A program made the translations under genes and the position numbers. Of a stretch of 64,000 nt of DNA, positions 43,238 to 53,910 are shown in pieces (within the stretch, counting starts at the first letter, position 1; every line of letters begins with the position of its first letter). Source of the DNA: Rhynchopus sp. YZ270_cl-10 (lineage: Eukaryota; Euglenozoa; Diplonemea; Diplonemida; Diplonemidae); NCBI GenBank assembly GCA_964035575.1, contig OZ037892.1, positions 1,178,001-1,242,000 of the forward strand, written 5' to 3'. The notes beneath the pieces are model-generated. The model did not search any database, was not told the origin of the DNA, and saw only the letters and a program-made list of their open reading frames with translations.

Positions 43238-46200
43238 ATGCGACGAGCACGAAGGCTTGCCGCATGCCCTGCTTCACCATGCACTGCGCCGCCCGCCTCT
43301 CATGACAGCCACATCTCCGCACCTTCCTCCTCTTCCTCCTCCTACGCTGGACATAGTGCGAACGTCCTTCGGATCGCCCCAGATCTGTTTGGTGCGATCG
43401 CAACCCCTCGCGGGAGGACCTCCGCGGCCCTGCAACAGAGACGTTACAACAGCACCGCAGCGGAGCACTCCTCGGTGCTTCACTCTGTTGACATCAACAA
43501 TTTTGAGACTGCGAAGGAGCTGCTCACAGCAACGTTAAATGAAGCAACGTTCGTTTGCATTGACTGCGAATTCACCGGATTGAAAAGAGAGAAACAGCAA
43601 GGCCGTTCAACGCTTCGATCCGCAGATGAACGTTACCAAGAAATCCGGAAGACGTTGCGGGGGAAACTCATCCGAGGCGAAGAAGAGAACTCTAGGGTAC
43701 GAAAACAAGGGTTTCTTATCATGCAGGTAGGGTTGGCATGCTTCTGTTGGGATGCGACGGCGGGGAAGTATCGGGTAGTTGCGTTTAGCTTTTACCTTAC
43801 GCCAAAGCCGGTTACGGGGAAGGACAGTACAAACGTCAAGGTGGAGCACGATCTGCACTTTGGTTGTCTCTCTTCCGCATTGACCTTTCTTTCTAGCCAT
43901 GGATTTGATTTTAATAAATGGCTGCACACAGGAGTGCCGTTCATGAGTCGCACTGCATATGAGTCGGAGAGGGAGCGGGTAGCCACGAAGAGTCTCTTCT
44001 CCGCGCAGGATCACAGCAACTCCTATGATACCTTGCAGGCGCGAAAGGGGTTTCTTTGTGTGTGGGAGGCGCTGCTGCAGTCGGGGCGTCCTCTGGTGGG
44101 TCATCAGTGTTTGTTGGATATTTTATACCTCTGGCAGCAGATGGAGGCCCCGTTGCCGAAATCGTTGTCGCAGTTTCTGCGAGATTTGTCAATGCAGGTG
44201 TCATTGATGGTGGATACAAAGCATCTGTTGACAGCGTACCCTGATGATTTGTTGACGGCTGTCAAAATAAAGTTGAAGAGATTGCAGATTGAGAAGTTAA
44301 CGAACGATGGGGAGGCGTTGGTGGTGCAGGAGAAGCAGTGCAATGAGTTGGTCCGGGTGTTGGGTGGACGCAACGCACTGAAGGCAATGCAGTTGGTGGA
44401 TCTGTACACATTGTTGGAGCCTCTCGTGGCTGACAGGATCCCACCAATGCAAGGCGAGAACGCTGCGCACGACGCTGGGTACGACGCCTACATGACCGGG
44501 GTCGTCTACGCGGCTGTCCACTCCATCATCCACACCCACGGTGGCACCGCAGCCCCCACCGCACCCTCCTCCGACCTCGTCCTCAAAATGCACACCTCAG
44601 ACGCCCCGTCGCCCCTCGGCTCCCCAAGCTCCTTCAGCTACGCAAACAAACTGCACGTCTTCGCCTCACCCTTTGCCATCAACACCTTTGCCTCGGTGCC
44701 ACCAGTTGACGTTACGCATACCACCACGGTGGTGGTCATCCCACCCCCAGGGGGGTCCATCGATGTGAACAGAATATCTCAGGTATGGAAAATGAAGTCG
44801 ATTGAATCCTGTAAAAAGGTGTATAGGTAGCGCGAAAAATTTTTTTGAACATTTTTTTTTTTTGAAAAAAAAAAAAAACAAAAACAAAAACAAAAACAAA
44901 AACAGGTCCTCGCAAATTCCAATCCCCATGCTGACCTCTACTGGATTGAGTTCCAACGTACCGCTGTTGTTGTCCTGTACTCACGAAATGGTATGCACAC
45001 ATCACACCCTCCACCACACCACGTCTCCATCACATTTTTTTTTCTTCATTTCTCGGCCAACCTACGACACCATTACAAACCTACATTCTTTTGAAACCCA
45101 TTCTGCATACGATCAAGATGCCTCACGAGGCTTGGGATCATCATTGCCAACTTTTATTTAGTTTGCACTATCAACTTCACTTTATTTCCTCTGGAAAGCC
45201 CCTCCTTTTTTACCCTGAGTATAATCTTTTTCTCTACTCCACCTTACAATCATTCTTTCTTTTTTAGGCGACGACAAAACTGTGATTGAAGAGTTCACCA
45301 ACGCTGCATCGCCCTTTCGTTGGGAGGTGTTGCGGGCAACAGAGTTTATCCGGAAGACGTTGATGAGCCCTACTAAGAGACCTGAGGGCACTTCACGGAA
45401 GGCACATCGTAAAAAGGAGCGCAGCCATCGGAGCAACTGGCTCAAATGGGTGAGACGGCGGCTTGCAGAGAGCGCGCAGCAGAGTGGAGACGCGAAGGAA
45501 GCAACGCGACTGCTCAGTCAAACCCGCGAGCAAAGTGCGCAACGTCTTGCCGAACTTATCGGGGCGCAAAAAGAAGTCAAAAAACTCCGCGCCATAGAAA
45601 CCTCGCTCATCCAACAACAACAAAAACTTGCTACCACAACCGAGACACTCTCCGCCCTCGAAGTCAGAGAGGCAGGCTGGGAACGCTCCAAAGTCTCCCT
45701 CGAGTCCAGCTATGACGCCCTCCAAAAGGAAAAGATCTCCCTCCAAAAAGGGATGGACAGCTACCGCCAGCAGTCCGACGCACTGCGAGGCCAGGTTACT
45801 GACGCATTCAAAAAAATTGAGCGCCTCGAGCGGCTGGTCAGCGATGAACGTTTGAAGGCGGAAACGCTAAACGCGACCCTCGCCACAACGCGTGCAGAAG
45901 CGTCACGGCTTTTGACAGACAAAAACAAAGCCGTTCAAGAAAAGGACAAAATGCTTCAACAGCAGATCGAGGAGAAGCGGCAGAAGGTGATGAAGAGGAA
46001 CGTCGCCCCCCCCGTGTCTCCTGCAGTGGGCACACCGCCAGCAGCAGACAGCGATGCATCTGAAGGTGCGGTGCCGAAGCCCACCTCCGCACCAGCGCCA
46101 CCAGCACCACCAGCACCACCTACCCCCTCAGAGAGCACAACACCCGCGCCACCCACAATGTCGCCACCAAAGAAGCCAGACCACATCGGCCGTCCCGGCC

Positions 46201-46960
46201 TTCCAAAGGGCTCGAAGGTAGAGGAACTCCGCTCCGGACATTGGGCAATCTCTAACTGTAAGAATAATGCGCAGATCCTCCTTGCAGTCGAGCCGGGGAG
46301 GCATCAGGTATGTAGGGTTTTTACCGTAGGCTGCACGAATCCACTCAATAACAAAAAAACAATACAGGTTTTGGAGTTGAAGGACTGCAAGTCTGTGCGG
46401 ATCTTCGTTGAAGGGAGTGTGTCGTCGTTGACGTTCACTGGGTGTTCGGATGTGCATCTGTACTGTGAACTGTTTGTGTCGGATGCAGGAAAGCCGTGGT
46501 CGTGGGGTGATAATTCGCGTGTGTCTGGCAACAAAATCTTCTACTTTTCAAGCGACAAATCGAGCATCAAGATCAACCAGCTTTCAGTAGACAAATGGCC
46601 GTCCCAGCACCTCCAGGCAACAGTGTACACAGCAAAGAAGCTGAAGCAGTACCTCCAACAGGTCGAGGTAAGACGGTCGAAGAACATCCAGGAAATGACC
46701 CGGTTTGTGATGCTGTTGGTTGTGATGACGATCGTGATGCAGGTATGGGAAAAAAATGTTTATTTCCCCCCTTTTTGTCCACCAATTCAATCACACAGTA
46801 CTTCATCCCGGCGCCTGACGGTTCAGACAAGGGTGGCAAGGCAGCGGGAGAAGAAAGAGGAGAAGGAGCAGGAGCAACAGGGAACGACAGTTCACAGCCC
46901 TACGCAGCCCTGCCTCCTCCACCACCGCAGCCGATGCGCCCGACAGTGATACAACAATAA
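43238..46960 (+). CDS. PARN-type deadenylase continuing into coiled coil and CAP C-terminal-like domain
   Basis: Exons 43238-44782, 44906-44990, 45268-46307, 46368-46742 and 46799-46960 join in frame to 1068 residues. PARN removes poly(A) from mRNA 3' ends. The nuclease residues are present: FVCIDCEFTG (D109, E111), GHQCLLDILYLW (D294) and HDAGYDAYMTG (H411, D416). Exons 1-3 then give an RRM-like segment (ADLYWIEFQRTAVVVLYS, about 520-560) as at the end of PARN, and a basic tail. Without any stop, exon 3 continues into a long coiled coil (about 595-770), a Pro/Ala/Ser linker and a beta-helical CARP-like part (VLELKDCKSVRIFVEGSVSS, FTGCSDVHLYCE) as in cyclase-associated protein. The N-terminus is Arg/Ser-rich with RRYNST, so mitochondrial import is possible. 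A separate second gene starting at the Met codon 45363 cannot be excluded. Confidence 0.75.
45114..45160 (+). repeat. Module A copy inside a PARN intron
   Basis: CAAGATGCCTCACGAGGCTT, GGGATCATCATTGCCAACTT, then TTATTTAG. It lies in the 277 nt intron 44991-45267, the only one of the seventeen that ends in TAG. Confidence 0.5.
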
Positions 46961-47240
46961 GGGTTTTTTTGTGAAAAGTAACAAAATTTTGCACATTGTT
47001 GCACTACCAACTTTCTTGAGGTGCCTAACATAGAGGCTTAGGTTCTCATAAACTATTCTTTCTTTTTTGAGATATGCGCATGTGTATGTGCATCTTTCAC
47101 ATTTGGTGGGAGGGTGAGGATTACCTTAAAAGCATTCATTTTTCTATTGAGAGGTTCGAAAGGAGAAGTCTATTCTTCGTTAAAGGGGAAGAGGGGGGTC
47201 CGAGGGGGGTGGCTCGCAATCCGAGAGCTGTTAAAAAAAA

Positions 47241-47332
47241 AGTGGAGATTTGCACAACTGTGGCAACTACACTACTCACAACAATTTATCAACAAAAAGG
47301 AAAGATAAAACTTGTTGTCGACATAACAAAAT
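47241..47332 (+). repeat. Module D copy, shortened
   Basis: GTGGAGATTTGCACAACTGT, GGCAACTACACTACTC and ACAACAATTTATCAAC. It ends CTTGTTGTCGACATAACAAA and AT, A-rich. The CCCGAGGC part is missing. Confidence 0.6.
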
Positions 47333-47791
47333 AAAAATGGAATTGAGTTGTATATAATAAAGGGGGTGTGTACAAAAGGGGTGTTTTTTTGTGATTTTGT
47401 TTTGGGTGAGGGCTGGACCATGTAGGCCTGATGGCACAAGCCGGCCAGCTCTAATCGTCGATAGGATCATGAAAAAAAAAGGGGATTGGGGGATTCGGGG
47501 GGGAAAAAACAACAAACAAAAAAAGCAGCTTTCTTTATTTGCATGGATTCAGTAAAGAACGCTCATTGTCACAAAAATAAAAAATAAAATGTACTTTTTA
47601 GGTGACTAAAGGAGAATTTGGGACCAACTTCGTACCAAATTTTTCTTTCTTTTTTTCTTTTCCTTTTTTTGCGTCAAAAGGGTCAGGATGAACGGGACAG
47701 GGGGGAAGGGATTGAGGAAATGGGTGCGAGAACACCCTTCCTCCTTTGTGAGAGTCAAATACCTTTCTTTTTGCCCTGTACTTAGTTACTA

Positions 47792-47917
47792 CCACCTGAT
47801 TTTTACCCCGTGTATAGGCGCGTATAGCGCGTAAAGGCTGGGGAAAATGGGTGGGGTTTGGCCATACGGGCCTGTACGCGCCTTTACGCGCCTATACGCG
47901 GGGTACAAATCAGGTGG
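47792..47917. mobile_element. Palindromic MITE with TA duplication
   Basis: 126 bp between TA at 47790-47791 and 47918-47919. Left end CCACCTGATTTTTACCCCG, right end CGGGGTACAAATCAGGTGG. The arms carry GTATAGGCGCGTA repeats, and the whole can fold on itself. Confidence 0.75.
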
Positions 47918-48252
47918 TACTACCACTAAAAAGAAATACTTAGCAGAAATACAGCTTGTTGCTTAGAGGGGTTCCACAATTCTGTTGCCTAAGATTGGAG
48001 GCCCATTTTGTATTTTATTGGGATAGGTTCATCTTAAAAGTTTATATCTAGGGCAACAAAAATGACGTTTTTTTGCATTCTGAATCCCCTATGAAAGTTC
48101 TTTGAAAAAAAAAAAATGTTTTTGTTCCTCTGAGATCCATCCACACTTTTGCATAACAAAACAACACAAAACAGAACCCAACACATACACAAGAACCCAC
48201 CTCACACCCCCCCAACACATCCGTTAAGGGACCTCCACAACAGGACACAAAA

Positions 48253-51200
48253 ATGCCGCAGAACGAGCACATTGAGCTTGCAAGAAAACGTTATGGATAC
48301 CGTCTTGATCACTTCGAGAGACTGTATGGACCAGCACCTTTTTTTCCCCTCCCCATTTTATTTCCTCCCCCCTTGCTGTCTACAGATATCTTTTTACTTC
48401 CATTTTTGTCGCTTAACCCTTTCGGGACCGAGCCAAAAAGTTAAAATTTTTGTTTTTGGGGGATTAATGCAAAAAGTGACCTAAGTAGGGATAAACGTCG
48501 AGAAAGTGTAAAATTCATGCTGGAATGGACTCATTTGGGCTCAGAGGGTCAAAATGTATGTGAGAAAATGATTTTTTGAAAAACTGCTATTACACTGTGG
48601 GTATAGGGCCCGTATACCCAGAAATAGGGTAAAAATCGCAAAATAGGTGTCCTGACCCCTTTGCCCAGCAACCACACCTTCAGCTCACCCTTTTTCACAG
48701 GATGAGAGGTCATTTTGTGTCAAAAAAGTGTCAAAAAATGGGTGAAAAGGTGTTAGTATTGTGTAATTGTGGGTAAAGAGTTAAAATCTGGGGTTTGGGG
48801 TGTTGTGGGGGGTCGCGGAGGGATGAGCGGGGAGAGGGTGCCCCTGTGCCCATAAAATGATAAAAAACATTATTTTTGGGGCTATATAACCCCAATAAGT
48901 CCATTGGAGCCAAAATTTTTGTGATGTCCAAAATTTTTGATTTTTCATCCACCCGCGGGTCCAGGGCACTCATCTGTAGAAATTCTCAAAAAAAGGCCAA
49001 AAAACGCGTTTTTCAAAAAAGGGGGTTTTCTGAGAAACCACGCTGCGATATTAGGAGAGCATCTTCTTTTATCGACTCTTACGTATTTTCCAAGAGGGAA
49101 ACGCCCCTGAGTCCATTGAAGCATGAATTGACCTAATTATCGTCTCCCTGGTACTTTTAGGAAGGGTCGTAAATAAAAAATAAAAAAATGACATATATAT
49201 ATGTAGTTGGTCCCGAAAGGGTTAAATACCTCCTATTTCTAATTACCGTATTCGTAAAAAAATTATCGGCCGTAACAATGTTCGACCTTTTTTACGGTCG
49301 AACATTCTTACGAATACGGTAAGCGCGTATAAATGGACCAAGAGATTCTTCGCGTATCCCCTGATCCAGCTTACTTTTCCAAAAAAAAAAAAAAAACCCA
49401 CTTAAATGGGGTGGCGACAAGGGGGGTCGGAACTGGGCAGTCACGAAAAATCACGAAAAATCACAAAGAATCATTTTTCTTCTTTGTGATTCTTTGCGAC
49501 AGGTCGTGATTTTTTGTGACCTTTTTGCGATTTTTTGTGATTTTTTGCGATTTTTTGTGATGTTTTGTGATCTTTTGTGATTTTTTGTGATCGGCATATT
49601 TTGAGATGAGCTTTTTTTTGTCCCACTCTGACACTGTGTATGCTGTGTATACCGTGAAAACTGTGTATACTGTGGAAATTGACCAAAAACGAGAACTTGT
49701 CCATTTCGGCAAATTGACCCCACCACTGGCCAGACGGATTCCGGAAATGCAAATCCCGATGTTTAAAAATTTCACCAATGAAAACAAAACAAAAATTTCC
49801 AACAACAAACAACACATGAATGCCCCCCAAAACGGCATGACATCTGGTAGAAACAGGGTAGGGAATCGGTTATGCAGCCACGCCGAAAAAGTTCAATTTT
49901 AAGCGAAACTTACACGCAGAACTGAGAACAACTGAGCACAACTGAACACAATTCCACCACAATTACAGCACAATTGCAGCAGCCCAAAACGGTACACTTT
50001 TGTGATTTTTTGTGATTTTTCGTGATTTTTTGTGAATTTTTGTGATTTTTTGTGATCGAGAGAATTTGAAAATATTTTTTGTGAATATTTTTTTCCACAC
50101 CCCCCCTGTCGCCGCCCCATTAAACTGTTTAGCTTTTATTAGTCAATCTACACCACCATACTGGGAATGCTCACCTATTCAGGAAGCAGTCTTAGCACAC
50201 CACCACAACCCTTCCCCCCCAACAGGAGAAAGAAGGAGGCACGAACTGTGCACAAGCGTGCAGCACACCTGCGTCAGGTGTCTGGTGGTAAGGCCAAGCG
50301 TGAACACAAGGCACGTTACCAGGAGAAGGTGGAGATGCGGAAGAAGATCAAGGCACACGAGGAGAAGCAGAGTTCCACCAAGAAGGCCGAGACAGGCCCG
50401 AAGCACGCCGTGCCCGCCTTCCTCATGGACAGAGAGAACGTCGACCGTGCAAAGATCATGAGCAATACCATCAAGCAAAAAAGGAAAGAAAAAGCAGGAA
50501 AATGGGACGTCCCGATTCCGAAGGTGAAGGCGATGTCTGAAGACCAGATGTTCTCCGTTGTGAAGAGCGGGAAGAGAATGAACTCACAATGGTATGACAC
50601 ACAGGAGTTTCTTTCAGCACCTGCGTCCCGGAGGCGTTTTTCACTATCAAATATGCACCTTCTTTTAAGCACAACTGTTTTCTTTTAACGGGTACGTTTC
50701 CTTTTTACATCTACTGTTGTAGGCCGCAGGGTACTTATGCTTTCATCCGGATGGCTGGCATCGTACGTGCGTCAGTAGAAGGTGCCTGCATTAATAACTT
50801 CACTTTCTTTCAATCACTCTTCGACAACACAGGAAACGTATGATCACAAAAGCAACCTACGTCGGTGAAAATTTCACGAGAAAATCGCCGAAATACGAAA
50901 GATTTATCCGCCCCATGGCTCTTCGGTATGTAGCACCCCACCCCTTCCTTCACAAAAAATTCACAAACCAACTGCAACACACCCCGCACACAGTTTCAAA
51001 AAAGCGCACGTCACCCACCCCGAGCTCAAGACAACGTTCTACCTGCCCATCATCGGAGTGAAGAAGAACCCCCAAAACCGCCTCTACACGACACTGGGTG
51101 TCATCACGAAGGGTACTGTGATGGAGGTGAACACAAGCGAGCTTGGGCTTGTCACCCCGGGTGGTAAGGTATGTGGTCACGACAAACTCCATTTTTTCAC

Positions 51201-51302
51201 ACCTTTTTTAACCAAAACCAACAGGTCGTGTGGGGTAAGTACGCGCAGGTGACGAACAACCCTGAGAACGACGGTTGCATTAACGCTGTGCTGCTTGTTT
51301 AG
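48253..51302 (+). CDS. Ribosome biogenesis protein NSA2, five exons
   Basis: Exons 48253-48323, 50226-50591, 50833-50925, 50994-51168 and 51225-51302 give 260 residues, the same length as human NSA2. NSA2 joins pre-60S ribosomes in the nucleolus and is needed for 27S pre-rRNA processing. Hallmarks: [19 protein letters not shown] at the start, [69 protein letters not shown] and [17 protein letters not shown] at the end. The first exon holds only 23 codons plus two bases. Intron 1 is 1902 nt and carries three transposon-like insertions; the others are 241, 68 and 56 nt. Intron 2 contains module G and an E-like piece. Frame, splice sites and the full conserved sequence agree. Confidence 0.96.
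48417..49221. mobile_element. TTAA-flanked element in NSA2 intron 1 (piggyBac-like ends)
   Basis: 805 bp between TTAA at 48413-48416 and 49222-49225. The ends are perfect inverted repeats: CCCTTTCGGGACC on the left, GGTCCCGAAAGGG on the right. The interior is AT-rich with no intact long frame. TTAA duplication and CCC ends are piggyBac features; the element must be non-autonomous. Confidence 0.8.
49246..49319. mobile_element. 74 bp palindromic MITE with TA duplication
   Basis: TA at 49244-49245 and 49320-49321. CCGTATTCGTAA faces TTACGAATACGG, and a second inner hairpin (AATGTTCGACC facing GGTCGAACATT) fills the middle. It also lies in NSA2 intron 1. Confidence 0.65.
49407..50119. mobile_element. 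713 bp element with TTAAA duplication and TTTTTTGTGA arrays
   Basis: TTAAA at 49402-49406 and 50120-50124. Ends are TGGGGTGGCGACA on the left and TGTCGCCGCCCCA on the right. Just inside the termini are arrays of TTTTTTGTGA (49495-49600 and 49998-50060). The middle carries two segments also found in the element at 19639 (49690-49780, inverted relative to 20143-20226, and 49855-49895, matching 22030-22075). It lies in NSA2 intron 1 and ends about 105 bases before exon 2. Confidence 0.75.
50737..50800 (+). repeat. Module G copy 2, in NSA2 intron 2
   Basis: ATGCTTTCATCCGGATGGCT, GGCATCGTACGTGCGTCAGT and GAAGGTGCCTGCATTAATAA match 40762-40825. Confidence 0.55.
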
Positions 51303-51787
51303 ATCCTGCAGCTTCCCCCCCCCTTCACCGTGGTGTCTCCCCCTCCACAACCCCTCATTGTTTTGTCATCCAGAAGATGTGCAGTCTGCCCTTCACCCTT
51401 CTGTTTCTATCAGTTCATCAAAGCCACCCACCCCTTAACGGCCCAATGCGCCCAAAAGAAGGCAAAAAAAAAGCAAAGGGTCACACAGTGTTGGACAGAA
51501 AATTGCTGTGGTGGGCTGGGGTGTGGAAAAAAAAAACGCCCCCATATTTTTTTCCGGCGTGCCACCAAATGTGGCAGTGTTTGTTGTTGTGTTATGTGTA
51601 TTTAGTTTATCAGGTTTTTTTTTTTCACCCCGACCCATATCAAAAAAATTGTTTGTTGATTTTATCCCGTTCAGGGCAGTGAAGGGCTTCTTTGGGGTAA
51701 TTTTTTTTTGCAGGGAAAAATACAAGAAACATAACTGAGAAGCAAAAAAATGGCCCCGTTGTTTTAGTCCCTTTCTAAAATAAGCTG
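51303..51787. other. Intergenic spacer, nothing recognised
   Basis: Pyrimidine-rich, then T-rich sequence downstream of NSA2 with no module copy or gene that I can identify. Confidence 0.5.
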
Positions 51788-52966
51788 TATACATAGCGCT
51801 CTAATTAGACTCCAACTAGATAATTAGAGTCGGCAGTTAGAGTATAATTAGAGTCTTTAAAACTCTAACTGAACTCTAATACTCTAACTGGACTCTAATT
51901 AGACTCTAATTAGAGTCTTATAATAGGGTCAATAAGAGGGGCACATCAACCAATGCTATAGCCATAAACCCAGGGAGCATAGCCAGTGCAAGAAATTCGA
52001 TTTTGTAATCCAGAACGTCTGTTTTCTGCTTGCAGAGGACTAGATACAAGAAAATATTGTTTGTTCCCCCAGAAAACCAGTGCACAATTCACACTGGTCT
52101 TGTTGCCTTTTTAGCACAGGAATTTTGGCCCAGGGCATGATCACTTGAAGCATGGCACTTTAGTGTGCATGGGGTAGGGTGTTGTTTGTTATGAATTCTC
52201 TTTGTTATAACATCTAAGTCAATCGCGGGTGGTGGTTTAGCGCGAGGCTTGGATCTCTCCTGGGTTCATAAGTAGTTATTTCTGCGCCAAACATCCTCAA
52301 TAACGCCCGCCAAAAGGCGCCCCTTGTTACTGGGAGTTGGTTCTCATGTTTGTTACCTGCACAGCAGGAATTCCTCTGAGTCCAACGCTGTTTGGCCTGT
52401 CTGCGGCATTGCACCCGAAGGTGCACGAAGAGTTTTTGCGGTGTCGCATTCCCTCATGTGTGGGTCACTCACACTTGAGGGCATGTGCCACTGCGGGTCC
52501 GGGTACCCATAGCTGAGAATAAGCCGGGTCCCGAGTCCCGGGTACTAGGTACAGTAGGACTTGGACTAGGCCCCCACCCTCCCGCGACCGGGTCCCCGAC
52601 CCGCTTTCAGGCGGACCCACAGCGCCTTCACATAGTTGTGTCCCAGTCCGGCTGAGAATAACCGGGTCCCGGGTCCCCAAGTCTTATTCTCAGCTATGTG
52701 GGCACCTGGACACCTGGGTCCTACAGAGGAACCTTAGGGGAACCGGTTCCTTAAGGCGTTTGCACCTACAAGAAGCCTGTTGTTTTACTCTAATTAGACT
52801 ATAATTAGAGTGTAGTTAGAGTCTAATTATGCTCTAACTGCGCTCTAATTATAGTCTAATTGAAGAAAAGCGACTCTAATTATACTCTAACTGGACTCTA
52901 ACTGACTTGACCCAAAATCCCAGACTCTAATTATACCCTAACACTCTAATTGGAGCGCTATGTATA
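51788..52966. mobile_element. 1.18 kb element with 6 bp duplication and core shared with 8259-10119
   Basis: AAGCTG at 51782-51787 and 52967-52972 flanks inverted ends TATACATAGCGCTCTAATT and AATTGGAGCGCTATGTATA. Both terminal regions (to about 51930 and from about 52775) are dense arrays of CTCTAATTAGAGT-like units. The core (about 51960-52500) matches the core of the 8259 element in reverse orientation at many points (AACCCAGGGAGCATAGCCAG, GGGTGGTGGTTT, CAAAAGGCGCCCCTTGTTAC). Next to it is a GGGTCCCGGGT-rich tract (52498-52720). No intact transposase frame. Confidence 0.75.
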
Positions 52967-53433
52967 AAGCTGAAAATTTCAAAAAAAACAACAAAAAAAG
53001 CAAAAAACAAAAATGTGTATCAATTACTTTAGTCCGTTTCGATATCGTTCTAGCCCCGCCGTTGTATGCTCTGCATTTCTTTTATGTCTTTTGTGAGATG
53101 TGTGCACTGTACATTCGTCTTTCAAATATTCTTTTTTAAAATTCATTTTTTTTTTTTTTTGTTTTTTTTTGTGCAGAGACAAAACACACACGCGATTCAG
53201 CTGAGACGGAAATTAACATCCGGTCTTTTTCCGGGCACAACACACATCACCTCCACACCCCACTTCCCACACAATCAAAGTCAGTAATAGAGGCACTGAG
53301 CCTAGCTTATTACTTCTTTTTTGTTGCGGGGATGCTGGTAAATGTGTCGTACAAAAAAAGGGAAACAAAAAAAAAAATATTCGGAACGAAGAGAGTTCTT
53401 TGCCTAGTTTTGCTGATTTTTTTTTTTGTTTTC

Positions 53434-53482
53434 TAGTGCCTGTGTCCGCCGATGAACGGTGAGGCGTTTGCACTTTCAACTT
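53434..53482 (+). repeat. Hairpin module E copy
   Basis: TAGTGCCTGTGTCCGCCGAT, GAACGGTGAGGCGTTTGCAC, TTTCAACTTC. Eighteen bases later a module B copy begins. Confidence 0.65.
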
Positions 53483-53499
53483 CTTTTGTTTTGTTTAAA

Positions 53500-53528
53500 G
53501 ATGTGTGTGCACGAGAGGCACATTCATC
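53500..53528 (+). repeat. Hairpin module B copy, reference copy
   Basis: GATG and CATC pair outside, TGTGC and GCACA inside, around ACGAGAG, the same seven-base loop as in module A. It is followed by AAGTTTATTTTC and poly-T. Confidence 0.7.
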
Positions 53529-53765
53529 AAGTTTATTTTCTTTTTTTGATCACGAAGGAACAGGGAATTTCCCCCCCTTCTCTGTTGCCTTATGGGGGTG
53601 GGGTGGGTTCGGGGCTAGGTCGTCATTTGGTTTACCTGACTGGAAAGGTGATCATTTGCTCCTTGCCAGGTTATTTTTTTCTCTTTCGTCTTCCTTTTTT
53701 TGTGGAGTTCTTTTGTGTGTGTGGGAAAGGAATGTGTTGGGTAGCTTCTTATCCCCTCCCTTTTT

Positions 53766-53808
53766 AAGGTGACTAAGCACGAGAGGCTTAGGGTCATCTT
53801 ATAAACTT
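53766..53808 (+). repeat. Hairpin module A copy, reference copy
   Basis: All stem pairs are intact, with ACGAGAG in the loop. The ATAAACTTTTC tail runs into a T-rich tract. Confidence 0.75.
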
Positions 53809-53867
53809 TTCTTTTTTTTGAGATATGTGCACGAGGCACATTCATTTAGTTTGTCTTCTAATATTTT

Positions 53868-53910
53868 AAGGTGACCTATCACGAGAGGCTTAGCTTCGCC
53901 GTATAAAACC
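53868..53910 (+). repeat. Hairpin module A copy, right arm changed
   Basis: AAGGTGACCTATCACGAGAG then GCTTAGCTTCGCCGTATAAA. The loop is kept, but the inner and outer right arms no longer pair well. Confidence 0.5.

Larger units (their letters stand above)
46961..48252. other. Intergenic region with module A, module D and a small MITE
   Basis: Holds a shortened module A at 47017-47058, module D at 47241-47332 and a palindromic MITE at 47792-47917. The rest is T- and A-rich without a gene. Confidence 0.55.

Noticed and set aside
46669-46798. Alternative donor GTAAGA at 46669 in the PARN/CARP gene
   Set aside because: Fifteen of seventeen donors are GTATG and the next GTATGG (46743) keeps the frame. 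I kept the longer exon, though the hydrophobic stretch it adds is odd.
48253-48444. Separate 63-codon gene at the NSA2 start
   Set aside because: Its first 23 codons are the conserved NSA2 N-terminus. The rest is intron read-through.
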